From positions 186,001 through 250,000 of the forward strand of contig OZ244877.1 of NCBI GenBank assembly GCA_965221145.1: a stretch of 64,000 nucleotides of DNA, given 5' to 3'. The first letter of the stretch is position 1; every line of letters starts with the position of its first letter. Positions 1-7,362 of this stretch are shown here, piece by piece. The stretch comes from Bin5 sp965221145. Its GTDB lineage: Bacteria; Chloroflexota; Anaerolineae; Caldilineales; Caldilineaceae. The notes beneath the pieces were generated by a model that saw only the letters and a list, made by a program, of their open reading frames with translations, was not told the origin of the DNA and searched no databases. Both the position numbers and the translations under genes were made by a program.

Positions 1-22
1 CAATGATAGGATTAGGGCTTGG

Positions 23-160
23 CTACAAGGCTATCCAAGATGGCACGGCGGGCAGATTGGACTTAATTCCATTGAAGTGATCATCTACTGTGTAAATTTG
101 AAGGTCAACTTCCTTCTCTGACCCGGATCGGTCCTTAACTCCTTTACGAACCAAATACAT
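23..160 (-). CDS. possible 45-residue small protein overlapping the Uma2 stop
   Basis: An ATG at 160 opens a 45-codon frame that ends in TAG at 25-23. It overlaps the last 17 bases of the Uma2 gene in another frame. A strong GGAGGTGA ribosome site lies just upstream, but those bases also encode the Uma2 residues LEVN, so the match may be chance. The product is polar, ends in PSWIAL, and shows no motif I recognise. Translational coupling to Uma2 is possible. This is weakly supported; it could be non-coding. Confidence 0.3.
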   Translation of the reverse strand: MYLVRKGVKDRSGSEKEVDLQIYTVDDHFNGIKSNLPAVPSWIAL

Positions 161-698
161 CGTTCACCTCCAGTCTGAACCCCTCCAGCGTCGGCGAAGT
201 CAGCGTGTCGTCCTCGCCGAACGTGCCGACGACTTCGTAGCCGTCGTCGCCCAGCAGCAGGACGGTGATCGCGCCGGCGTCCGTGCCCACGATCCAGTAC
301 TCTTTGACCCCGTGCCGGGCGTATAGCGCACGCTTATATCCCTTGTCCCGCTCGGCCGTGGCGGGGGAGAGAATCTCGACCACGAGGTCGGGAGCGCCTT
401 GTACGCCAGCCGGGGTGATGATGTGCATACGCTCGTTGGAGACGAAAAGCAAGTCAGGTTGTACCACGTCGATGTCCGACAGTACAACATCGGTTGGAGA
501 ATAGTAGATTCGCCCCAGGCCATTTGTCTTTATGAAAGTTATCAGGTGATAACCCAACTCTGCTTGGAATCTCTGGTGCGCTTCACTGGGCGCGGGGGTC
601 ATGAGTAACTCTCCGTCCAGGAGTTCGTAGCGCTTGTCTTCAGGTGTTGTAAGGTAGTCGGCGTAGGTGAGCTTGAGCCGCGTCTTCTCGCCAATCAT
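144..698 (-). CDS. Uma2 family (DUF820) PD-(D/E)xK-fold protein
   Basis: This 184-residue protein has the Uma2 (DUF820) layout: YELLDGELLMTPAPS near the N-terminus, then VVQPDLLFVS, then APDLVVEILSPATAERDKGYKRALYARHGVKEYWIV in the core, which carries the D-ExxS-K residues of a restriction-endonuclease-like fold. These proteins are common and multicopy in Chloroflexota and cyanobacteria; their biological role is unsettled. The start at 698 is chosen because GGAGGTGATC lies directly before that ATG; a longer frame to 740 lacks such a site. It follows the permease genes on the same strand and may simply ride in their transcript. Confidence 0.85.
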   Translation of the reverse strand: MIGEKTRLKLTYADYLTTPEDKRYELLDGELLMTPAPSEAHQRFQAELGYHLITFIKTNGLGRIYYSPTDVVLSDIDVVQPDLLFVSNERMHIITPAGVQGAPDLVVEILSPATAERDKGYKRALYARHGVKEYWIVGTDAGAITVLLLGDDGYEVVGTFGEDDTLTSPTLEGFRLEVNDVFGS

Positions 699-749
699 CT
701 GATCACCTCCGGCCTGGCGTCGTAATCCGGTTCTCAGCACTCGACTGCG

Positions 750-1601
750 TTAGCCCTTGACCGCGCCGCCGGTCAAACCGGCGACGACGAAACGCTGTCC
801 CAGGAAGTATAGCACGACCGCGGGAATCGCCATGAGCAGAGCGCCTGCGCTCAGTTCGCCCCAGCGGTAAACATCCAGTTGGATGAAACTGGCCAGACCG
901 ATCGGCATGGTCTGCGCGTTGGCCGTCTCGGTCAGGATGTAGGCGTAGAGAAACTCATTCCAGGCCAGCGTGAAGGCAAAGATGGCGGCGGCGGCGATGC
1001 CGGGCGATGCCAGCGGCAACACAATCCGCACCCAGGCCCCGACGCGCGTGCAGCCGTCGATCATGGCGCACTCTTCCAGCTCGACCGGAATGTTGTGGAA
1101 GTAGCCGCGCAGCATCCACACGCAGAAGGGAACCGTAAAGCTGGAATAGACCAGGATCAGCCCCAATCGGCTGTCCACCAGTCCGAATGTAGCCATCACA
1201 ACGTAAAGCGGGATAAACAGGAGGACGGGGGGAACCAGATAGGCGAAGAACACGGCCATCCCCAGACGTTGCCTGCCGGGGAAGCGCAGCCGGGCCAGCG
1301 CCAGACCGGCGAAGACGGCGATGACAACCGACAGGAATGTTGCGCCCAGCGAGATGGTCAGGCTGTTGAGCGTCAGCCTTTCGAACTGGAGAAAGGGCTG
1401 GGTGAACAGACCCCTGTAGCTCATGAGGGTAGGCTCCCATGTCCAGAAAATAGGGATGCGCACCGCCAAGTCTTTGGGATGTTTGAAAGAGGCCAGCGCG
1501 ATCCAGTAGGTTGGGAACAGGACCCAGGTGAGTATGAAGATCATCCAGAGCGTACCGGCGATCACCTTGAAGCGGCGCTCCCAATTCAGTCCAAGCGTCA
1601 T
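750..1601 (-). CDS. carbohydrate ABC transporter permease, MalG/CUT1 type
   Basis: This 283-residue inner-membrane protein has about six membrane segments, beginning with one near residues 15-37. It carries the EAA loop that contacts the ATPase (VELEECAMIDGCTRVGAWVRIVLPLASPG, about residues 173-202) and the typical C-terminal GLTGGAVKG. It is the second permease half of a sugar importer and overlaps the upstream permease gene by 4 bases (ATGA), which implies coupled translation. No ATPase gene is adjacent, so a shared MsmK/UgpC-like ATPase elsewhere is presumed. Confidence 0.93.
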   Translation of the reverse strand: MTLGLNWERRFKVIAGTLWMIFILTWVLFPTYWIALASFKHPKDLAVRIPIFWTWEPTLMSYRGLFTQPFLQFERLTLNSLTISLGATFLSVVIAVFAGLALARLRFPGRQRLGMAVFFAYLVPPVLLFIPLYVVMATFGLVDSRLGLILVYSSFTVPFCVWMLRGYFHNIPVELEECAMIDGCTRVGAWVRIVLPLASPGIAAAAIFAFTLAWNEFLYAYILTETANAQTMPIGLASFIQLDVYRWGELSAGALLMAIPAVVLYFLGQRFVVAGLTGGAVKG

Positions 1602-2557
1602 GCTTCAGCCTCCTCTCTGGAAGCGACAAAGTGGTTCAGGAGCAACACGAGCACAACCAGTACGGGAAAGGTGAGCACGGCAAAGACGGCGCCCCTGCTC
1701 AGGTTCTTAGAGCCGGCCACGAAGGCTTGCTGATAGGCGGCGATGGGCAGAGTGGTTGTCGCTTCACCCGGTCCGCCCTGGGTCAGCAGCCAGATGACGG
1801 TAAACTGGTTGAAGGTCCAGATGGTGGACAGCGTGAGGGCGACCATCAGGACGGGGAAGACTCCGGGCAGCGAGACGTAAATAAAACGATGGATGATGCC
1901 GGCGCCGTCCACTTTGGCGGCGTCATAGAGATCATCGGGGATCGGCGACAGGCCCGCCAGCAGCGTGATGGCGAAAAATGGAAAGCCCTGCCAGACGCCG
2001 ACGATGATCGCCGACGGCATGGCGTATTCGGCCTTCGCCAGCCATAGGATCGGTTTCTCGATCAGATGCGCCTTGACAAGGATATAGTTGAGGACGTTGG
2101 TCGTGTCGTTGAAGAGAAAGCGCCAGGTGACAACCGCTGTAAGCGGCGGCAGCGCCCAAGGCAGCAGGACAGCCGCGCGCGCCAGCCCCCGCCCCGGCCA
2201 GTTCTCATTCAGCACGAGCGCGGTCGCCATGCCGATACAGACCTTGATGCCAACCGAGACGAACGTGAAGTAAAAGGTGCGGCCCAGAGCGGGCCAGAAG
2301 CTGTCCTGCGATAAGACATCGACATAGTTTTTGAGGCCGACGAAGGGCATGTCCCTGACGGCCAGGAGCTTGGTATGCAGACTGATCCAGATGGCGTACA
2401 CGGTCGGGTAGCCGATCAGGCCGATGATGGTCGCCAGCGCGGGGATCATCAGGGCGATGCCCAGCACGGTCTCTTTGCGTAGGCGCAGACGCGACCCGGG
2501 GTCTGCCAAGCCGCGTCGTCCGCCATGTTCAGCGCGATCTGCGCCCGCTTGCGTCAT
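1598..2557 (-). CDS. sugar ABC transporter permease, MalF/UgpA type
   Basis: This 319-residue permease has a basic cytoplasmic N-terminus, a first membrane segment around residues 33-55, and the EAA loop DLYDAAKVDGAGIIHRFIYVSLPG. The motif TQGGPGEATTTLPI near the C-terminus is typical of CUT1 MalF-type subunits. It pairs with the permease that follows. I see no clear ribosome site at the 2557 ATG, so the exact start is uncertain. The cognate binding protein at 4373-5773 is separated from it by an insertion sequence and a secreted-protein gene. Confidence 0.92.
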   Translation of the reverse strand: MTQAGADRAEHGGRRGLADPGSRLRLRKETVLGIALMIPALATIIGLIGYPTVYAIWISLHTKLLAVRDMPFVGLKNYVDVLSQDSFWPALGRTFYFTFVSVGIKVCIGMATALVLNENWPGRGLARAAVLLPWALPPLTAVVTWRFLFNDTTNVLNYILVKAHLIEKPILWLAKAEYAMPSAIIVGVWQGFPFFAITLLAGLSPIPDDLYDAAKVDGAGIIHRFIYVSLPGVFPVLMVALTLSTIWTFNQFTVIWLLTQGGPGEATTTLPIAAYQQAFVAGSKNLSRGAVFAVLTFPVLVVLVLLLNHFVASREEAEA

Positions 2558-2749
2558 AAAGGCAGTGGTAAGTGGTGAGTGGCCGAACGGAAAGGGCTAG
2601 GTTCCGTTGACCAACCCACAGTAATTCATCGCCTCTTGAAACGTCGTCTCTCTCCCATCCACGTCTCTCTCCCTTTCCCTTTCTGCATGATGCCAGAACG
2701 ACACCCTACTGCCCACCAGCGCAAGGCTGATGGGCAGGTGGTTGGCGGC
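2558..2749. other. intergenic spacer with a GTGGT-type degenerate repeat
   Basis: About 190 bases separate the permease gene from the secreted-protein gene. Next to the permease start is a run of GTGGT/GTGAG words that resembles the CAGTGGCCAGTG-type spacer sequence seen at 4311-4385, 29753-29815 and 57885-57945. No gene is seen. Confidence 0.35.
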
Positions 2750-3448
2750 CTAACCGCAGGCTTGCGTACCATCCTCTGTCAGAAAGAACTTGGTGTACAC
2801 AGGAGGGCCGAATTCATAATTACTTATACCTGGCAGGGGGCGTATAACCGGTTTATAGCAACCGCACACGTTAGTAGGCCAGGTCTGCGGATCAGCACAT
2901 TCGCCATTTGACTGTGACGCAGGTGTCGGTGGCACGTATTCAGGAAACCCTGCTGGCGGTGTCGCAGTCGGAGGCCCGTTGTTAAAACGCTTAAAACCTT
3001 CGGGCGTCGCAGTCGGTCCTACTAGCGGTGCAGGATGTTCAAGGTCATAGCTATGCAGGTGTTCTTCTTCAACTGTCATATTCTCTATCTGCACCTGCTT
3101 ACGATGGAACGCGTAGACTACATAAATTCGCGCCCGCATCGCCGGATAACCCGTATGCCGATAGCTAGTTCCACGCCCCGAATATATCTGACCTCCCAAA
3201 CCGCACGGAATCTGCTTGTTTCCACACTCCTCCGCCGAAGTCCCTGTCCATTCCGCATAAAGTTCATATCGCACAACATCCAAGCCTGGAGGGGCAGACC
3301 AACGAATGTTGTAGGCATTGCCACTCTGACTGACCGTCAGCGATACTCGCTGACTCTCCATCTCCTCCTGTCCCTGTACCGTCATGGTGAACAGCAGAGA
3401 CACCAATGCTACCAGAAACACGGCTGTCCAAATTCCCAGCCTCTTCAT
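2750..3448 (-). CDS. secreted protein of unknown function with an FN3-like segment
   Basis: This 232-residue protein has a classical signal peptide (basic MKR, hydrophobic residues 5-22, cleavage near VQGQ). The next 100 residues look like a fibronectin type III or Ig-like beta domain (SVTVSQ-type strands, NIRWSAPPGLDVVRYELYAEW). A Pro/Thr linker follows (PTATPEGF, PPTATPPAGFPEYVPPTPAS), then a Cys-containing tail (GECADPQTWPTNVCGCY). It is less GC-rich than its neighbours and lies beside an IS5 element inside a sugar-importer operon, which suggests it arrived by transfer. I do not recognise a specific function. Confidence 0.7.
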   Translation of the reverse strand: MKRLGIWTAVFLVALVSLLFTMTVQGQEEMESQRVSLTVSQSGNAYNIRWSAPPGLDVVRYELYAEWTGTSAEECGNKQIPCGLGGQIYSGRGTSYRHTGYPAMRARIYVVYAFHRKQVQIENMTVEEEHLHSYDLEHPAPLVGPTATPEGFKRFNNGPPTATPPAGFPEYVPPTPASQSNGECADPQTWPTNVCGCYKPVIRPLPGISNYEFGPPVYTKFFLTEDGTQACG

Positions 3449-3480
3449 TTCTTCTCTCCTGTTGATTAAATGATACTTCC

Positions 3481-3954
3481 CTAGGAGTCGTTGACGTTTC
3501 GTTTAAGCCAGATCAGGGTAGCGGCAAACTGTAAGAAAGCCATGAAACGTCGTGCCAGTTTTTGATAGCGAGTGAAAATGCGTCGATACCACTTGATTCT
3601 GTTGATAAAACGTTCGACGATGTTGCGCTCTTTGTAGAGCAGTTTGTCATAGGCCCGTTGTTGCTTGCGATCGCGGCGAGATGGGATGACCACTTCGACC
3701 TGTTTGGCTTCAAGCAGTGTGCGAAGATGGTCAGAATCATAGCCTTTGTCGGCAATGACAGCGTCAAAGTGGAAAGGAGCGAGCAACGATTCAGCTTGGG
3801 TGCGGTCATGGCGTTCACCACCAGTCAAGATGAAGTGTAAGGGAAAGCCGAAGGCGTCAACGAGGAGATGGATCTTGCTGCTGAATCCACCCCGGCTCCG
3901 ACCTGGGCTCTGTTCTGGCTGGCGCCCCCTTTTTTTGACCCGCCCGCTGCGCAC
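3481..3954 (-). CDS. IS5-family (IS427-like) transposase, C-terminal frame (orfB)
   Basis: This frame carries the second half of a DDE transposase: SPGRSRGGFSSKIHLLVDA, the second catalytic Asp in VIADKGYDSDHLR, and the catalytic Glu region ERNIVERFINRIKWYRRIFTRY. It overlaps orfA across an A7G5 run (3926-3937 in plus-strand view as C5T7), the classic -1 programmed frameshift site of this group, at which GSKK continues as KRGRQPEQ. The stop codon TAG uses the first bases of the flanking CTAG target duplication. Confidence 0.85.
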   Translation of the reverse strand: MRSGRVKKRGRQPEQSPGRSRGGFSSKIHLLVDAFGFPLHFILTGGERHDRTQAESLLAPFHFDAVIADKGYDSDHLRTLLEAKQVEVVIPSRRDRKQQRAYDKLLYKERNIVERFINRIKWYRRIFTRYQKLARRFMAFLQFAATLIWLKRNVNDS

Positions 3955-4308
3955 ATATGGGCGCGCACAACTGTACTGTCGGGCATGACGGCTGCCATGT
4001 CAGGCTCTTGGGCGAACTGTGTGAACATGTCCGCCCAAACACCGTTCTCTTCCCAGCGTGCGTAGCGCTTGAAGACACTGTTCCACTTGCCAAAATCGTC
4101 TGGCAGTTCACGCCACTGGGCGCCGGTGTGCAAAATCCAGTGGACTGCCTCAACGAAACGTGCGACACTTTTCCTCTTGCCCTGCATAGGCACGCGGGTG
4201 GGAGTGCAAGAATGCGTAAAGTTTCTGCCACTGATCGTTGGCGATTTTATAGGTAGACATCCTACTATTGTCACCGATTCGACCGAACACAACAAACGTC
4301 AACGAGAC
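3485..4308 (-). mobile_element. IS5-family insertion sequence (IS427-like), 824 bp
   Basis: The ends carry imperfect inverted repeats, GAGTCGTTGACGTTT at 3485 and GTCTCGTTGACGTTT reading in from 4308, with 13 of 15 bases matching. They are flanked by a direct CTAG at 3481-3484 and 4309-4312, fitting the YTAR target preference of IS5-type elements. Length and two-frame transposase match the IS427 group. It lies within a sugar-importer operon, between the binding-protein gene and the secreted-protein and permease genes. Confidence 0.88.
3825..4260 (-). pseudogene. IS5-family transposase, N-terminal frame (orfA), frameshifted
   Basis: The frame opens at the ATG at 4260 (MSTYKIANDQWQKLYAFL) and runs to EEKCRTF, then hits a TGA after 36 codons. 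The expected continuation, VEAVHWILHTGAQWRELPDDFGKWN, is in another frame. Removing one base from the AAA at 4156-4158 joins the two, so a single-base insertion has broken the gene unless it is a sequencing error. The first catalytic Asp is in MPDSTVVRAH. With this indel plus the normal programmed shift, the element is probably immobile by itself. Confidence 0.75.
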
Positions 4309-4315
4309 CTAGTGA

Positions 4316-4345
4316 AGAGTGGCTGGTAGTGTTACTTGCCACTCT
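4316..4345 (-). terminator. stem-loop after the binding-protein gene
   Basis: An 8-bp perfect stem (AGAGTGGC / GCCACTCT) with a 14-base loop lies 28-57 bases past the stop codon of the substrate-binding protein, just before the insertion sequence. There is no U-run, so it may serve to stabilise the binding-protein message rather than to terminate. It lies in GTGG-rich degenerate repeat sequence. Confidence 0.4.
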
Positions 4346-4372
4346 CCACTAGCAACTGTTCACTGTAGTTCA

Positions 4373-5773
4373 CTATCCACCCAGGAAGTCGTCTCGGGCC
4401 TGCGCTACGATGTCGTGCGCTTCTTGCATGGCCTCCTGCGCTGAGAGGCCATCGAGGATGACGCGCGAGGTCGCCTTGCCGGCCCAGGTGCTCCACAGGC
4501 TGGTCCAGGGCGCGGGCGTCGCTGGCCAGGACTCGTCACGCATGATGGGCACCACGTTTTCAACAACCTGCTTATTCCAGCGATCCTCGGAGAAGTAGGG
4601 GTCCTCGTACGCGCCCAACAACGCCGGGAAGAGGTAGCTCTGGCCCATCTGCATCATCTTGATATAGACGTCGGGCGACCACAGATGGCGCAACACATCC
4701 TGGGCCGCATCGGGGAACATGCTCTCTTTGTTGACGGCGAACGCCTGTCCGGCTTCGGTCTGGGCCTGCGGGCCGATCTCGGCCGAACGCTGCGGCCAGG
4801 GGGCGAGGTAGGTCTTGTCGAGCAGCTCCTCGATCGGCGTATCCCCGCGCCGCACTGCGGCCAGGATGCTGCCCGGGTTCATGGCCGTGGCAATCTGTCC
4901 GGTGAGGTAGCCCTGGTTGTTGCCACCGCCCTCCCAGTTGACCGCGGCGGGCGGAACCACTTCATGCACGGTGTAGAGGTCGGTGTACCACTGGAGGGCC
5001 TCGACGTTTTCCGGCGAATTGAGGGTGATGTCGCCTTCCTCGTTAAAGGCTGCGCCGCCGAAAGCCCACATCAGGGGTTGCAGGTGCATCAGGTCATCGG
5101 GCAGGCCGTAGGCGAATCCCAACCCGTACAGATTTTCGTCGGCGTTGGTGAAGGCCTGGCCAAAGGCCAGCATCTCCTCCAGGTCGCTGAAGGGCAAGGA
5201 GAAGCCGGCCTCTTCGACCAAATCCTGGCGGATGTGCATAAAGGCCGGGGCGAAGCCGATGTCGAGAGCATAGCCCACGCCTTCAAGCGTAAAGTTCCGT
5301 TCGGCAGTGGGATGCCAGCCGTCGAGACCTTCGCCCACTTCATCCCAGACCTCCTGAATCGGAAGCAGGCGGCCATCGCGCATGAATGTTTGGGTGGCGA
5401 TCTGCGGAGAGAAGATGTCGGGCAGGGTGCCGGCCTCGGCCGCGGCGGATAGCTTGGCGGCAAACTCCTGGAAGCTGCCGGGGATGGCCTGCACGTCGAC
5501 AGCGAAGCCGATGTCGCGGCCGGCGTTCTGCGCTTCTTCGTTGAGGTGCAGATTGATGTTCGGATTGAAGAAACGCGTGGTCCACATGCGCAGAATTTGC
5601 TGTTCAGACGGCACCATGACCTCGACGGTCTGGGCCGGTTGTGCAGCACAGGCGGCGGTCAGCAGACCTGCGCCCGCGAAGGCGGCAGTGCGCAGGAACT
5701 GGCGCCGGCTATGTCCCCTCGGCGCGCTACTCTGATTGCCGTTCATCCCGTTGACGGAAACGTTCTCAGCCAT
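4373..5773 (-). CDS. sugar ABC transporter substrate-binding lipoprotein (Tat signal)
   Basis: This 466-residue family-1 solute-binding protein starts with a twin-arginine signal (SRRQFLRTAAFAGAGLL) and a lipobox LTAAC with the lipidated Cys near residue 42. The body has the extended two-lobe fold typical of CUT1 binding proteins (PDIFSPQIATQTFMRDGRL, DLYTVHEVVPPAAVNWEGGGNNQGYLTGQIATAMNPGS). It would sit on the outer face of the cytoplasmic membrane and deliver a carbohydrate to the permeases at 1598-2557 and 750-1601. It follows the isomerase gene by 84 bases, so the isomerase is probably co-transcribed and may act on the imported sugar. Confidence 0.92.
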   Translation of the reverse strand: MAENVSVNGMNGNQSSAPRGHSRRQFLRTAAFAGAGLLTAACAAQPAQTVEVMVPSEQQILRMWTTRFFNPNINLHLNEEAQNAGRDIGFAVDVQAIPGSFQEFAAKLSAAAEAGTLPDIFSPQIATQTFMRDGRLLPIQEVWDEVGEGLDGWHPTAERNFTLEGVGYALDIGFAPAFMHIRQDLVEEAGFSLPFSDLEEMLAFGQAFTNADENLYGLGFAYGLPDDLMHLQPLMWAFGGAAFNEEGDITLNSPENVEALQWYTDLYTVHEVVPPAAVNWEGGGNNQGYLTGQIATAMNPGSILAAVRRGDTPIEELLDKTYLAPWPQRSAEIGPQAQTEAGQAFAVNKESMFPDAAQDVLRHLWSPDVYIKMMQMGQSYLFPALLGAYEDPYFSEDRWNKQVVENVVPIMRDESWPATPAPWTSLWSTWAGKATSRVILDGLSAQEAMQEAHDIVAQARDDFLGG

Positions 5774-5857
5774 TTTGCTTCCTCCTTGAGTTTGGCGAAT
5801 GTTTCACCCTGCATAAAGATATACGTTGGTCAGAAGGTCATGCTAAAGGTAAAGTTG

Positions 5858-6865
5858 TCAATCACCCTCCTTCGTATCCCCCCAAAGTTCATGCACCGCG
5901 GCGACCTGCCACCAGGCCGGGCCGACCGGTTTCTCCAGCAGCATCGGTCTGATGAATTCAGCCGCCTTCTCCAGCCCCTCCTTCATTTCGATGTACTCGC
6001 TCTCCATCTCCAGGGTGAGGATGCCGGTATAGCCGATGAAGCGCAGCGTCGAGATGACCTCGCGCCAGGTGCGGGCGTCGTGCCCCCAGCCGGGAATAGT
6101 AAACGTCCAGGAGCGATGCTGGTACTGTTTTAGGTCGGTCGAGTCGAAGTAGCCGCGCAGCCGCATATTCGGCTCGTGGATCAGCGTATCCTTGAGATGA
6201 ACCGCCTGGATGAGGTCGCTCAGTTCGTGGATTGCTTCGAAGGGGTCGATCCCCTGCACCCACATGTGCGAGATGTCAAAGTTGCAGGCCACGACCGGGC
6301 CGAGTTCGTCGCGCAGGCGTCTCAGTTTGACCGGGCTGTGAATCATATCGTTGATCTGCATCTCGAAACAGAGCGTCACCCCGTGGTCGGCCGCGATTTT
6401 GCCATGCTCTTTCCAGAACGGGAGCAGGCGTTGCTCCCACTGCCATTCGAGCGCATCACGCAGGAAGGGCAGGTCGGTGTTGATGATCCAGGCCGGCAGG
6501 CTATCCCCTTCGGCTCCTTCGGGCAGTCCGGCCACCAGGGCCAGCCGCGTACAGCCGAGGCGCTCCATGAACACGCATGCCTGGCGAAACTGGCGCGAAT
6601 ACTCCGCCGCAATGCGCTGGTCGGGCACCAGAGGCGTGCCATGGCCGGCGAATGAGTAGATTTCGAGGCCGTGCGCGGCGTAGCTGTCCAGCCATCGGTC
6701 CAGTTCGTCCTGATCCGCCAGCAGCTTGTCCACGTCGCAGTATTTCTTGGCCCCAGGGCCGATCGCCGCCACTTCAACGGCCACGACGCCCTGCTCCTGG
6801 CAGAATCGCAGACCGTCTTCGAAATCCAACATGCTGATGAAGAAGGTGTTCATGCCGAGTTTCAT
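5858..6865 (-). CDS. sugar phosphate isomerase/epimerase (xylose-isomerase-like TIM barrel)
   Basis: This 335-residue protein has the AP-endonuclease-2/xylose-isomerase-like barrel. Likely metal-site segments are VTLCFEMQIND (Glu), VACNFDISHMWVQG (Asp, His), VHLKDT (His) and GILTLEMESEY (final Glu). The start at 6865 is preferred over the in-frame start at 7006 because the family motif MKLGMNTFF begins there. The transcript probably begins near 7112 from the consensus promoter at 7119-7147, giving a leader of about 245 bases that contains a dispersed repeat. Substrate is unknown; linkage to the importer suggests an imported sugar derivative. Confidence 0.88.
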   Translation of the reverse strand: MKLGMNTFFISMLDFEDGLRFCQEQGVVAVEVAAIGPGAKKYCDVDKLLADQDELDRWLDSYAAHGLEIYSFAGHGTPLVPDQRIAAEYSRQFRQACVFMERLGCTRLALVAGLPEGAEGDSLPAWIINTDLPFLRDALEWQWEQRLLPFWKEHGKIAADHGVTLCFEMQINDMIHSPVKLRRLRDELGPVVACNFDISHMWVQGIDPFEAIHELSDLIQAVHLKDTLIHEPNMRLRGYFDSTDLKQYQHRSWTFTIPGWGHDARTWREVISTLRFIGYTGILTLEMESEYIEMKEGLEKAAEFIRPMLLEKPVGPAWWQVAAVHELWGDTKEGD

Positions 6866-6907
6866 GTCAACTGCCTTTCGTGTGGAGACGAAATCAAAGC
6901 AGCTAAA

Positions 6908-7017
6908 GTGATTCCCTATTGAAACCAAGAGCGTTTGCATTGCAAGAGTACGGGCGAGACTCCCGCAATCCCAGGGCAAAGCATTTTTGCAAAGTCGTGG
7001 TATCAAAAGGGATCAAC
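6908..7017. repeat. dispersed intergenic repeat, copy A (MITE-like)
   Basis: The core CGGGCGAGACTCCCGC is followed by TTTTTGCAAAGTCGTGG and ATCAAAAGGGAT. The two ends are imperfect inverted repeats of about 20 bases (6908-6927 GTGATTCCCT..., 6998-7017 ...AGGGATCAAC, about 14 of 20 matching). The core and the TTTCAAAAGGGA-type arm recur at 9959, 21243, 45741, 47804 and 52943. It carries no gene; its size and terminal symmetry suggest a small non-autonomous element. Confidence 0.6.
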
Positions 7018-7118
7018 ATTAGTAGAAGCCGACGGTTCTGCGATGCTTGCGTTCTCCGCTGGCTCACGCTTGCTGGAAAGCTGCACGAATGGGGAGAATA
7101 TCCAGTATGCACGAGATC

Positions 7119-7147
7119 ATTATAGATAAGTCCGCGCGCTCTGTCAA
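7119..7147 (-). promoter_or_regulatory. consensus sigma-70-type promoter for the minus-strand operon
   Basis: Read on the minus strand, TTGACA (7147-7142) is followed after 17 bases by TATAAT (7124-7119). This is a full match to the housekeeping consensus. It should start transcription near 7112 toward the isomerase, binding-protein and permease genes. Confidence 0.7.
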
Positions 7148-7277
7148 TCATCATTGAAACGTCATTTATTGGAATATCCGTGGGCACAGCCACGGCGGCC
7201 TGCGCGGCCTGTCAGCACGCAATCCGATTGCCGAAAAATCTTCTATCCAGGGCGAAGTTGCGCCATTTGAAGGTCCG

Positions 7278-7305
7278 TTGACATCAGCGGCATGGCGTGT
7301 ATAAT
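7278..7305 (+). promoter_or_regulatory. consensus sigma-70-type promoter for the plus-strand isomerases
   Basis: TTGACA (7278-7283) and TATAAT (7300-7305) are separated by 16 bases. Both hexamers match the consensus fully. The predicted start near 7312 leaves a leader of about 50 bases before the ATG at 7363, with AAGGAG in place. Confidence 0.7.
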
Positions 7306-7362
7306 GCCCACTGCGTACAACCTGCCGGGACACCGATGCCTCTGGCGCAAGGAGAGACAGAC

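Larger units (their letters stand above)
6866..7362. other. divergent intergenic region with two consensus promoters and a repeat
   Basis: This 497-base gap separates divergently read isomerase genes. It holds a minus-strand promoter (7119-7147), a plus-strand promoter (7278-7305), and a MITE-like repeat copy (6908-7017) in the leader of the minus-strand transcript. No gene is supported here; open frames in it lack ribosome sites and protein-like composition. Confidence 0.7.

Noticed and set aside
6903..7193. 96-codon minus-strand frame in the divergent spacer
   Set aside because: It runs through the promoter and the dispersed repeat and has no protein-like sequence.
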